This document shows positions 16,698-25,059 of a DNA stretch of 64,000 nucleotides, piece by piece. The position numbers were made by a program, and so were the translations under genes. The DNA lies in the NCBI GenBank assembly GCA_965234325.1, contig OZ248417.1, positions 124,001 to 188,000 on the forward strand, written 5' to 3'. Positions within the stretch are counted from its first letter, which is position 1. Every line of letters begins with the position of its first letter. This stretch comes from Limnohabitans kasalickyi. Lineage in GTDB: Bacteria > Pseudomonadota > Gammaproteobacteria > Burkholderiales > Burkholderiaceae_C. The notes under the pieces were generated by a model that saw only the letters and a program-made list of their open reading frames with translations, did not search any database and had not been told where the DNA came from.

Positions 16698-18437
16698 ATG
16701 CAGCAACCCAGCGAACGAGAACAACACTTACGCGCCATGCTGGACGCCTCGCAAGAGGCGATCCTGACGTTTGACGCACAGGGTTGTGTGATCGATGCCA
16801 ACTTGGCCGCCGAGCACATGTTTCGCTTTGAGCACCATGCGCTCAAGGGCGCTCGCATGTCGCACCTCATCACCGATTTGCGGGATGACTTGGCCTACTT
16901 CATCGACCAGATTCACCAACACGCGGCCAACCACCAAACCCTGAGTTTGGAGACCTTCATCCACACCTCCAGTGCGCAGGCCATCCCTGTGCAATTGACC
17001 TTGCGTTTGCTGCCCCCTCACAGCGGGAATGAACTGCGCTTTGCGGCGTTGTTGCGTGAGCGCAGCCGTGAAGCGGCTTTGCAAGAGCAGTTACGCGACG
17101 CCTTGCATGGCACCGCAGTGCGAGCCATCGATACAGCCACCGTCTTTCACTCGCGCCATTACCTCAAAGCGCGCTTCAACGACGTCAAGGCCTTGGCGAC
17201 ACTCAGCGCACCTGAGGCCTTTGTGGCGGTGGCCTGCATCAACATTGACCGCTTCAAACGGGTCAACGAGTTGTTAGGCTATGACGCGGGCGACCATGCC
17301 ATCAACGCGATTGGGCAGCGCATTGAAGTGTTTTTGCGCCACGAGAGCAATGCCAACGGCTGGGACGTGGGCATGTGCCGCATGTCAGGCGATGAGTTCG
17401 CATTGGTTCTGATTTCTGAACGCGCTTTCGTGGGCTTGGCGGATTGGTGCAAGCGTCTGCAAAGCGCTTTGGCCGTCCCGCTTGAAACCCACAACCAGCG
17501 CTTTGTGTTTTCACTCAGCGGTGGTGTGGCCGCGGGCGAATTGCTGAACTCGGAGTTTGAAGCCTTGCTGACCGACTCCGAAATGTCCATGCGCGCCATC
17601 AAACTGCGCGGCGGCAACGACTGCCTGATTTACGCGGCCCAGCAAGGACAAAGCGTGCGTCCGCGCGCCACAGAGCACAACGTGATTTTGGGTATGGAGC
17701 GCAAACAGTTCCAGCCCTTCTTTCAGCCCAAAGTGTGTTCTAACACGGGACAAATTTTGGGCTTTGAAGCCTTGTTGCGCTGGCAACACCCTGAGCTGGG
17801 ACTGATTCCACTCGGCGAGTTTTTCCCCGTGCTAGAAAGCTCCAGTTTGATGTTGGACGTGGGCTTGCAAATCTTCGAACAAGTGGTTGCGACCATGGCA
17901 CAGTGGCAAACCAAAGGTGTGCACTTGCCCGTGTCGTTCAACGTGTCCAACGGCGAACTGATGTCCCAACACTTTCGAACGAGCCTGAGTCGCTTGGCGC
18001 ACCAAGCCGGTGTGGCGACCGATCAAATTTATTTGGAAATCACAGAAAACGTGCTGGCCAACTTGGGGCAAACCGGCGAAGACATCTTTGCTGAATTGCA
18101 AGACGCGGGCTTTCGTCTGAGCGTGGACGACTTTGGCGTAGGCACCTCATCACTCTCTCGCTTGAGCAGCATTCCGCTGCGCGAAATTAAAGTCGATCGC
18201 TCGTTCATCTGTGATGTCTCGAGCTCCGGGCGCGAGCTGGAACTGCTGCGCGGCATCGTGAATTTGGCCAAAAGTTTAGACCTCGAAGTGGTGATTGAAG
18301 GTGTGGAGTCGCCCCAACAGCTGTTGATCGCCCAAAGCCTAGGCCACCTGTCCATTCAAGGCTTTTGCTATTCGCGTGCCGTCAATCCTCTGCAAGCTTT
18401 CGAGTTGATCGAGCGCCAACCCTTTGCCTTGCACTGA
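16698..18437 (+). CDS. PAS-GGDEF-EAL c-di-GMP enzyme
   Basis: 579 residues from the ATG at 16698, 16 bases after the kinase stop. PAS domain (~10-120, AILTFDAQGCVIDANLAAEHMF). The GGDEF domain (~165-320) has its signature as MSGDEF (Ser230-Phe234), so the first glycine is serine. The EAL domain (~330-575) has Glu357-Ala-Leu in FEALLRWQHPE, LEITEN, DDFG (Asp477-Asp478), IKVDRSF and VIEGVES, the expected metal and catalytic residues. I expect c-di-GMP phosphodiesterase activity. The cyclase half is uncertain because SGDEF variants may be active or may only bind GTP. No membrane segments. It ties c-di-GMP turnover to the chemosensory locus. Confidence 0.92.
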   Translation: MQQPSEREQHLRAMLDASQEAILTFDAQGCVIDANLAAEHMFRFEHHALKGARMSHLITDLRDDLAYFIDQIHQHAANHQTLSLETFIHTSSAQAIPVQLTLRLLPPHSGNELRFAALLRERSREAALQEQLRDALHGTAVRAIDTATVFHSRHYLKARFNDVKALATLSAPEAFVAVACINIDRFKRVNELLGYDAGDHAINAIGQRIEVFLRHESNANGWDVGMCRMSGDEFALVLISERAFVGLADWCKRLQSALAVPLETHNQRFVFSLSGGVAAGELLNSEFEALLTDSEMSMRAIKLRGGNDCLIYAAQQGQSVRPRATEHNVILGMERKQFQPFFQPKVCSNTGQILGFEALLRWQHPELGLIPLGEFFPVLESSSLMLDVGLQIFEQVVATMAQWQTKGVHLPVSFNVSNGELMSQHFRTSLSRLAHQAGVATDQIYLEITENVLANLGQTGEDIFAELQDAGFRLSVDDFGVGTSSLSRLSSIPLREIKVDRSFICDVSSSGRELELLRGIVNLAKSLDLEVVIEGVESPQQLLIAQSLGHLSIQGFCYSRAVNPLQAFELIERQPFALH

Positions 18438-18441
18438 GCCT

Positions 18442-18468
18442 TTAAGATTCAGCCACTTGAACCGATAC
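18442..18468 (+). promoter_or_regulatory. Candidate sigma-28 (FliA) promoter
   Basis: TTAAGATT, 11 bases, then ACCGATAC. Compared with the flagellar sigma-28 consensus TAAAGTTT-N11-GCCGATAA, six of eight bases match in each box and the spacing is exact. It lies 26 bp upstream of the MCP start at 18495, whose ribosome site AAGGAAG is at 483-489 of the same kilobase. If real, the receptor would be expressed with the flagellar regulon. Confidence 0.45.
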
Positions 18469-18494
18469 CTACATAGACAAAAAAAGGAAGAACC

Positions 18495-20438
18495 GTGTTG
18501 AAAAATTTGAATGTCGGAACACGATTGATGTTGCTGGTTAGCCTATTGGGGCTGCTGTCGGTCACGATTGGCGTTAACGGGCTGCGAGGTATGTCTGAGT
18601 GTGTCGCGGGTCTACAAACGGTGTACGCCGACCGTGTGGTGCCTTTGCGCGATCTCAAAGTGATTGCCGACATGTATGCGGTGAACATCGTGGACGCCTC
18701 GCACAAAGTTCGCAACGGCAATATTTCTTGGGAAGAAGGCCTCAAAAATTTGGACGATGCCGAACTTCAAATTGCAGAAAAGTGGAAGAAGTACAAGGGC
18801 ACAGTCTTGGTCCCAGAAGAAGAAGCCTTGGTCGCCGAGATCGAACCGATGTTTAAAAGTACACAAGTCGAGTTGGACAACTTGCGCGCCATCATGAAAC
18901 GCCAAGACAAACAGGCGATTGCAGATTTCACGGCAGGCCCTTTGTACCCTGCCATCGACCCCATCAGTGGCAAATTCTCTGACCTGATCGAGGTCCAACT
19001 GAAGGTGGCCAAAGTTGAGTATGACGCGTCTCAAACCAGCTATGACTTCAACCGCATTGTCAATATCGCCCTGATCTTGGTGGGTCTGGGTATGGGCGCT
19101 GTGTTGGCAACTTGGATTGTTCGCTCTGTTAGCGGTCCGCTTGAAAAAGTGCGCCAGATGGTGCGTGAAGTGGCCAAAAGCTCGGACTTCTCTCAGCGCG
19201 TGGCCGTCTCCAGCAACGACGAAGTCGGTCAAACCGCACAAGCCTTCAATGCCTTGCTGGAAGCCCAGCAAACCGCCATTGGTGAAGTCAACCGCACGGT
19301 CACGGCCATGGCCGAAGGCGACTTCAGCCAACGGGTGAATGCCAACTTGAATGGTGATTTGAAAACCATGAAAGAAGCCATCAATGCGTCAGTGGAGAGC
19401 ATCCAAGCCACGATCCAAGACCTGAGCAAGACTCTCCAAGCCTTGTCGCAAGGTGACTTTTCAGTCCGATCCACGGCACAAGTGCACGGCGAGTTCAAAA
19501 AAGCGGTGGACCAGGCCACTTCGGCCATGGTGGCGCTCGAAGCAATGATCGGCGGCGTGGGCCAAGTGATGAGCCGCGTGGCTCAGGGCGATTTGACGCA
19601 ACGCGTCACCGCCGAAGGTCGCGGCGATTTGATCACCCTCAAAGACAACATCAACACATCGTTGGACGCCATGAGCTCGGCCTTGCGCGCCATCCACGTG
19701 AATACCCGCCAAGTGGCTACAGCGGCCAACGAAACCAGCATGGCCATTGGCCAAATTTCGGACGGTGCGCAGAACCAAACCCATGCCATCTCGCAGGTCA
19801 GTACCGCCGTCAAGCAAACCGCCACATCCGTCGCCGATGTCTCACGCAACACCAGCATTGCCAGCCAGAAATCACAAGAGTCCATGGCGATCATGCGCGA
19901 AGGCATGCGAAAAATGGACGACATGGTGAATGTGGTCAGCAGCATCGCGGCCAACTCTGACAAGATCAACAAGATCACAGAAGTGATTGAAAAGATTGCC
20001 AACAAGACCAATTTGTTGTCCCTCAACGCAGCCATTGAAGCCGCCCGAGCTGGCGAACACGGCAAGGGCTTTTCGGTGGTGGCTGAAGAAGTGGGCAAAT
20101 TGGCAGCCAACAGCGCTGAAAGCTCGCAAGAGATTGCGCAACTGGTGCAACAAGCAGTCACTGAAACGGCCAAAGCAGTTGCCACCGTGAAAGAAGTCAG
20201 CCAAGACATGGTGCGCATTGAGCTCGCATCCCGCGAAACCGATGAAATGCTGCAACGCATCTCGGCTGCCCTCGAACAGCAAAGCAGTGCCACCGAAGAG
20301 ATCAATGCCAACGTGTTCAACTTGGACCGCATTGCCAGCAGCAACGCATCTGCCTCTGAAGAAATGACGGCCAGTGTGGTGGAACTGTCCAAAATTGCAG
20401 ACGCCACACGACGCGAAGTTGAAAAATTCTCCACCTAA
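18495..20438 (+). CDS. Methyl-accepting chemotaxis protein, four-helix-bundle sensor and poly-HAMP
   Basis: 647 residues from a GTG at 18495 preceded by AAGGAAG. TM1 at ~7-28, a helical periplasmic domain of the 4HB_MCP type (~30-185), TM2 at ~188-210. Then come several HAMP-like units, each marked by a GDFS/GDLT turn: one after TM2, then AMAEGDFSQRV, ALSQGDFSVRS and RVAQGDLTQRV. The signalling hairpin has EAARAGEHGKGFSVVAEEVG. It ends TRREVEKFST with no pentapeptide tether. It presumably signals to the CheA/CheW of this locus. The ligand is unknown. Confidence 0.94.
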   Translation: MLKNLNVGTRLMLLVSLLGLLSVTIGVNGLRGMSECVAGLQTVYADRVVPLRDLKVIADMYAVNIVDASHKVRNGNISWEEGLKNLDDAELQIAEKWKKYKGTVLVPEEEALVAEIEPMFKSTQVELDNLRAIMKRQDKQAIADFTAGPLYPAIDPISGKFSDLIEVQLKVAKVEYDASQTSYDFNRIVNIALILVGLGMGAVLATWIVRSVSGPLEKVRQMVREVAKSSDFSQRVAVSSNDEVGQTAQAFNALLEAQQTAIGEVNRTVTAMAEGDFSQRVNANLNGDLKTMKEAINASVESIQATIQDLSKTLQALSQGDFSVRSTAQVHGEFKKAVDQATSAMVALEAMIGGVGQVMSRVAQGDLTQRVTAEGRGDLITLKDNINTSLDAMSSALRAIHVNTRQVATAANETSMAIGQISDGAQNQTHAISQVSTAVKQTATSVADVSRNTSIASQKSQESMAIMREGMRKMDDMVNVVSSIAANSDKINKITEVIEKIANKTNLLSLNAAIEAARAGEHGKGFSVVAEEVGKLAANSAESSQEIAQLVQQAVTETAKAVATVKEVSQDMVRIELASRETDEMLQRISAALEQQSSATEEINANVFNLDRIASSNASASEEMTASVVELSKIADATRREVEKFST

Positions 20439-20491
20439 GTTAAAGTTGGCGAAAATTTAACTAATTCTATTTTTTCAACAAAGGCGACAAA

Positions 20492-20959
20492 ATGATCAAA
20501 AAAGTAAACTTAATTGCGGCATTGGCGCTCTCCGCCCTCGCCTTCATCCCGAACTTGAGCATGGCTGCAGGCGAACGCGCCACCAAGGCCGAAGCCGAGG
20601 CCATGGTCGCCAAAGGTGTGGCCGCCGTCAAAGCCAAAGGCGAAGCCGTGTATGTCGACATCACCGCACCCAGCAAAACCTATGTGGACCGCGATTTGTA
20701 TTTGGTGGTGTATGACGTGGCTGGCAAATGCTTGGCTCACGGCCAAAACCCCAAACAAGTTGGCAAAGACCTGCTGAATCTGAAAGACCCAGATGGCAAA
20801 GAATTTGTCAAAGAACGCGTTGAATTGGCCAACTCCAAAGGCAAATTCTGGCAAGACTACAAATTCACCGATCCTTTGACCAAAACTGTGCAGGCCAAGC
20901 AAGCGTATTGTGAAAAAGTAGGCAACGTGATTGTTTGCGGCGGCGTTTACAAACTGTAA
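20492..20959 (+). CDS. Secreted single-Cache-domain protein
   Basis: 155 residues with a signal peptide (IKKVNLIAALALSALAFIPNLSMAAG, cleaved near residue 25) and then only a single Cache-type domain: VDRDLYLVVYDVAGKCLAHGQNP, KDPDGKEFVKERVELAN, KFTDPLTKTVQAKQAYCEKVGN. It is the kind of domain usually fixed in the periplasmic part of a receptor, but here it is free, with no membrane anchor. Cys near residues 74, 138 and 148 could form a disulfide. It lies between two MCP genes, so it may bind a small molecule and present it to one of them. That role is inferred. Confidence 0.85.
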   Translation: MIKKVNLIAALALSALAFIPNLSMAAGERATKAEAEAMVAKGVAAVKAKGEAVYVDITAPSKTYVDRDLYLVVYDVAGKCLAHGQNPKQVGKDLLNLKDPDGKEFVKERVELANSKGKFWQDYKFTDPLTKTVQAKQAYCEKVGNVIVCGGVYKL

Positions 20960-20990
20960 ACGTCCCTCCTCCATGGCACCTGCGAGTGCC
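20945..20990 (+). other. Two small hairpins between the Cache and MCP genes
   Basis: GTTTACA-AAC-TGTAAAC (20945-20961) covers the stop codon of the Cache gene. GGCAC-N6-GTGCC (20975-20990) lies in the gap before the next MCP. Neither is followed by a T run, so they are not typical Rho-independent terminators. They may protect the 3' end of the Cache mRNA or limit read-through. Confidence 0.35.
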
Positions 20991-21028
20991 TACGGAGCCC
21001 TGAACTTTGCTTGAGTCACCACAACAAC

Positions 21029-22972
21029 ATGTCCGTATTCCCCGAAAAAATGAGCATTGCTAAAAAGCTCATGATGGCCCCGCTTTTGGTAGCGGTTTTG
21101 TTGTTGGGCTTTGGCATCTTCAGTTTCGCCAACATGCACGCGTTTCAAGGCAGCGTGAATGACATGCTGGCCGACTCGGTCGCCACCGAGCGTATGGCGC
21201 AAGAAGCGGAAGCGACCGTCAACGCCACCCATGCTGCGGCTTACAGAAGTTTGGCTTTGCTTAACCTCAAAAGCGACAAGGCCGCCCAATCAGCTGAATC
21301 GATGATGACGGAGCAACTCACCGCACTCAGTGACGTGGGGCGTGACTTGCAAGCGAACCCGAACGAGCAACTACGCAGCCTCATCAAACCTATTCAAACC
21401 TACGAAAACGCGGTTCGCGAGGCCTACGACGCATCCACCTCCGACACCAACTTAGGCGCGATGATGATGCAAGACGCCGACAAAGCTTATGACCAACTGA
21501 TTGAGGCTTTGCGTGCGATGGGCGCAGTCAGCCGCATCGGTGCGGCGAATGCCCAAAAGCACTTGAACGAGCGGATTGACTTGCAACAAGTGGTTCAAAT
21601 CGCGGCTCTGTTGTTCGCCATGGTGGCAGGACTGCTGCTGGCTTATTTTTCGGGTCAAAAAATCGCACGTCCCTTGCGCGCCATGCAAGCACAAATTTCT
21701 GCCATTGAAGACCGTGCCGATTTTTCGCTGCGTGTGAAAGTGGAAAGTGGCGATGAGGTGGGTCAAACCGCCGTGTCGTTGAATGCCTTGCTGCAGTCGC
21801 TGCAAAGCGCGGTGCAAGAGGTCAACTCCGTGGTGGGGGCAGTGTCTGCAGGAGACTTCAGCCGCCGCGTTGAAGCCCCCTTAAAAGGCGACATGGCCGT
21901 GATGAAGTCCGCCGTGAACGACTCTGCTGAGAGCGTGAAGGCCACCATGAACGGCCTCAACGACTTGATGCAAGCCCTGCAAAATGGCGATTTCACAAAG
22001 CACATTCGCTTGGATGTGGCGGGCGAATACAAGCGCGCCATGACGCAAGCGAGCGATGCCATGCAATCGCTCAACAGCATGTTGAGCGATGTGGGCAACG
22101 TCATGAAGAGCGTCTCGCAAGGCGACTTGAGCATGCGCATCAGCGCACAAGGTCGTGGCGATTTGCTGACTTTGAAAAACAACATCAATCTCTCGCTCGA
22201 TGCCGTCAGCGGATCTATGCGTGCGATCAACCAAAACACACGCCAAGTGGCGGCTGCAGCGTCGCAGTCGAGCCAAGCCATTGGGCAAATCTCTGACGGC
22301 GCCTTGAACCAAACCCATGCCATTGGTCAAGTGGCCACGGCCGTGCGTCAAACGGTCACCTCTGTGGCTGATGTCTCGCGCAACACCGAAGTGGCCAGCC
22401 AAAAGTCCAGAGAATCCGTGCGCATCGTGCGTGACGGCATTCAAAAAATGGCGCACATGGTGGAGGTGGTCAACAGCATTGCGGCTAACTCTGAAAAGAT
22501 CAACAAGATCACGGCCGTGATTGAAAAGATTGCCAACAAGACCAACCTGCTCTCGCTGAATGCGGCGATCGAAGCGGCCCGGGCCGGAGAACACGGCAAG
22601 GGCTTTGCGGTGGTCGCCGATGAGGTCGGTAAATTGGCCGTCAACAGTGCCGAAAGCTCCCAAGAAATTGCACAACTGGTGCAACAAGCCGTGGCGGAAA
22701 CGCGCCGCGCTGTGTTGGCGGTGCAAGAGGTCAGTGCCGACATGGCACGCATCGAAAGCGGCTCGCAAGAAACCGACGATATGCTGCAGCGCATTGCGGG
22801 CGCCCTGGAAGAACAGAGTTCGGCCGTGGAGCAAATCAATGCCAACCTCTCCAGTGTGGATACCATTGCACGCAGCAACGCTGCTGCCTCCGAAGAAATC
22901 ACGGAAACCGTGATGGAACTGTCCAAGATTGCAGATTCCACACGCCGTGAAGTTGAGAAATTTGTTCTATAG
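21029..22972 (+). CDS. Methyl-accepting chemotaxis protein, poly-HAMP
   Basis: 647 residues from the ATG at 21029; a TTG at 21011 with GGAG upstream is an alternative, as is the ATG at 21050. TM1 (~13-36, MMAPLLVAVLLLGFGIFSF), a helical periplasmic domain (~40-185), TM2 (~190-210). Then several HAMP-like units (SAGDFSRRV, ALQNGDFTKHI, SVSQGDLSMRI) and a signalling hairpin with EAARAGEHGKGFAVVADEVG, ending TRREVEKFVL. From the HAMP array onward it is very similar to the MCP at 18495, so the two arose by duplication with a changed sensor. The phosphodiesterase gene follows after 7 bases. Confidence 0.93.
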   Translation: MSVFPEKMSIAKKLMMAPLLVAVLLLGFGIFSFANMHAFQGSVNDMLADSVATERMAQEAEATVNATHAAAYRSLALLNLKSDKAAQSAESMMTEQLTALSDVGRDLQANPNEQLRSLIKPIQTYENAVREAYDASTSDTNLGAMMMQDADKAYDQLIEALRAMGAVSRIGAANAQKHLNERIDLQQVVQIAALLFAMVAGLLLAYFSGQKIARPLRAMQAQISAIEDRADFSLRVKVESGDEVGQTAVSLNALLQSLQSAVQEVNSVVGAVSAGDFSRRVEAPLKGDMAVMKSAVNDSAESVKATMNGLNDLMQALQNGDFTKHIRLDVAGEYKRAMTQASDAMQSLNSMLSDVGNVMKSVSQGDLSMRISAQGRGDLLTLKNNINLSLDAVSGSMRAINQNTRQVAAAASQSSQAIGQISDGALNQTHAIGQVATAVRQTVTSVADVSRNTEVASQKSRESVRIVRDGIQKMAHMVEVVNSIAANSEKINKITAVIEKIANKTNLLSLNAAIEAARAGEHGKGFAVVADEVGKLAVNSAESSQEIAQLVQQAVAETRRAVLAVQEVSADMARIESGSQETDDMLQRIAGALEEQSSAVEQINANLSSVDTIARSNAAASEEITETVMELSKIADSTRREVEKFVL

Positions 22973-22979
22973 GGTGGTC

Positions 22980-23807
22980 ATGAATCTTTTGTATTTAGAA
23001 GCCACGCTGAACAACTTGCGTGCCCAATGGCCCCAGTCCTGGCCAGGAATGGCTTTGGTGGTGCGCAACGCTTTGGCGCAACTGGGCTGGCACGACACGG
23101 CCAAACTGGCGCCACGCGACCAGGCCTTGCACGACTGCATCTTCTCCGTCATCGGGGCCATTGAAGCCGATGGGCAAACACGCGCTGCGCAGCATCAAGA
23201 ACCTCAGTATCACAACCGCTTGCACTTTGCAGATGCGGTGGTGTCGTTGACCGTGTTACTGGCCAATGAACGCCAAATTGCGGGCCGTGATGCCCATGCG
23301 CCGCCCAGCCACGCCGAATGGTTGGGCATGCTGACCGTGGTCAGCCACGACTTGTTGCACAACGGCCGAATTAACCAATTTCGCTCTGAAATTGAAACCT
23401 TGTCGGTGAAAGCACTCACGCCTCACATGCAGAAACACAAGGTGTACAAAGCCGACCAAGCCGTGATTTCGTCAATGATTTTGCGGACGGACCCCGTCTT
23501 TGTGCCCGAAACACACCTGGCCATTGCGGGCTTGCCCTTTGACGTGGCAGACCCCCGTTGCCTGCTCGTGTTGATTCAAGAATGCGATATTTTGGCCAGT
23601 AGCCTGCCCGCCACGGGCGGCGGTTTGACCCAACAACTTTCCGACGAATGGGCGTCCGTTGCGCCCGATCGGTCGCAATCATTGTTGACAGCCAAAGGGC
23701 GTTTGTTTTTTTTAAAGCACATGGCCTTATTTTCTAGCCCGTCGAGCCGATTACTGGGTATACAAGCCACCATTGACCAGCAAATTGCTGAGCTTGAGCA
23801 AGCCTAA
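22980..23807 (+). CDS. Class I (eukaryote-type) cyclic nucleotide phosphodiesterase
   Basis: 275 residues from the ATG at 22980, with AGGGTGG directly upstream and overlapping the MCP stop. The class I PDE signature is complete: His123-Asp-Leu-Leu-His-Asn-Gly-Arg-Ile-Asn132-Gln-Phe fits HD-[LIVMFY]-x-H-x-[AG]-xx-[NQ]-x-[LIVMFY]. Upstream is Tyr77-His-Asn-Arg-Leu-His82 (YHNxxHxAD in the family), and Asp203 (IQECDILASS) is in the place of the last metal ligand. This family hydrolyses cAMP and/or cGMP and is uncommon in bacteria. No regulatory domain is attached. It should oppose the cyclase at 11231 and limit the signal seen by the cNMP-binding proteins. Substrate choice cannot be read from sequence alone. 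Confidence 0.85.
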   Translation: MNLLYLEATLNNLRAQWPQSWPGMALVVRNALAQLGWHDTAKLAPRDQALHDCIFSVIGAIEADGQTRAAQHQEPQYHNRLHFADAVVSLTVLLANERQIAGRDAHAPPSHAEWLGMLTVVSHDLLHNGRINQFRSEIETLSVKALTPHMQKHKVYKADQAVISSMILRTDPVFVPETHLAIAGLPFDVADPRCLLVLIQECDILASSLPATGGGLTQQLSDEWASVAPDRSQSLLTAKGRLFFLKHMALFSSPSSRLLGIQATIDQQIAELEQA

Positions 23808-23867
23808 ACGGCTGAGACTCCAAACTCTGTGACGCGCTGAACAATCGCCTCACCTATCAAAGCCGCA

Positions 23868-25058
23868 ATGTCCGCACAACCCAACCAAGAAGCCCCATCG
23901 GCCTCTCGCACCCCTAAAACCGACGCCGTCGAACGGTTCATGCACACGCCTGGCCGTCCGCCTGTCGGCTTTGTGCTGTCGGAGTTTGCTCGCCGCATGG
24001 AGTACGAACTGCGGGTGGCCATTGAGGTGGCCAACGGTCGCGCCACCTTGGCCGACTTGGAACGGGTCCAAACGCTCAACGTCAAATCTCTGCCATCGCG
24101 CGCAGCAACCCCTGTGCGCGCTGTGGCAGCACCTGCCCCGTCAGCGCCAGTGCGCAAAGCGGCACCAAGTCCTGCCGCATCCGCACCGGCTGCACCGGCG
24201 CCACGCGCTCCGCGCCGCAAGGTGAGCAGCGAAGGCGCGGGCGAGTCCATCGTTTACGAAGAAGGCAAAGTCCTGTTCAACCAAGGTGACAAGGCTGACC
24301 ATCTGGCCATCATCTTGGAAGGCTCGGTCGAGATCTTTGATGCCAAAACCGGCAACAGCATTGCGGTGCTCAACAAGGGTGTGTCCTTTGGCGAGCAAGC
24401 CATTTTGGAAGGCGGCGTGCGGGGCGCCTCAGCCCGTGCCCACACGCGTGTGGTGTGTCTAGAAATCAGTACCGAACCGCTGCGCGCCATCCTCAAATCC
24501 GACCCCGGCATTTTGACGCCCGTGGTCGAGGCCATGCTGTTGCAACTGAACATGGCCAACAAGATCAGCAAGTCCGTGGACAGCGACGATCTGGACTATG
24601 AGGTGACCAACGACAACAACCTGTCGTCCACCCAAGTGCAAAAAATTCTGGACGAGGTGTACGCCACCGGCGACAACAAGGGCATGAGCAGCGACGAGTT
24701 GATGTTCTTGAAGCTACTCGCCTCGAACAAGCTGCACACCACGGTGCACGAGGCTGGCACGGTCTTGGGCTCGCCTGACGACAGCGAGTTAGGGTTGGGC
24801 TACATCATTGTGCAAGGCCACGTCGAGGCCGCCATTGGCCCCAAAAAGTACAAACTGGGGCCAGGCAGTGTGCTGGGCTTGGCCGAAGCGCTGCTGGACA
24901 AGACCTTGCCATGGGGCCTCACCAGTTTGGACACCGTGACTTTGATGAACATCCCCATCGACAAGGCCTTGCGTGGGTTGGAACATGCCAACCCCGGCAT
25001 TCGCGGCATCGTGCGTTACACCGCAGATCGCATCATGCACCTGCAAAACACGTTCTAA
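23868..25058 (+). CDS. Two-domain cNMP-binding regulatory protein
   Basis: 396 residues. N-terminal ~70 residues with PGRPPVGFVLSEFARRMEYEL; an Ala/Pro linker (~80-125); cNMP domain A (~125-250) with intact cassette FGEQAILEGGVRGASA (Glu176, Arg185); a helical link; and cNMP domain B (~290-390) with a degenerate cassette GSVLGLAEALLDKTLPW that lacks the Glu and Arg. There is no DNA-binding domain. Domain A matches the protein at 975 and domain B the protein at 493, so this is a fused version of that pair in reverse order. The layout recalls the paired domains of the protein kinase A regulatory subunit, but no kinase-inhibitor site is recognisable. It probably senses cAMP and acts through protein contacts. 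Confidence 0.85.
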   Translation: MSAQPNQEAPSASRTPKTDAVERFMHTPGRPPVGFVLSEFARRMEYELRVAIEVANGRATLADLERVQTLNVKSLPSRAATPVRAVAAPAPSAPVRKAAPSPAASAPAAPAPRAPRRKVSSEGAGESIVYEEGKVLFNQGDKADHLAIILEGSVEIFDAKTGNSIAVLNKGVSFGEQAILEGGVRGASARAHTRVVCLEISTEPLRAILKSDPGILTPVVEAMLLQLNMANKISKSVDSDDLDYEVTNDNNLSSTQVQKILDEVYATGDNKGMSSDELMFLKLLASNKLHTTVHEAGTVLGSPDDSELGLGYIIVQGHVEAAIGPKKYKLGPGSVLGLAEALLDKTLPWGLTSLDTVTLMNIPIDKALRGLEHANPGIRGIVRYTADRIMHLQNTF

Positions 25059-25059
25059 A

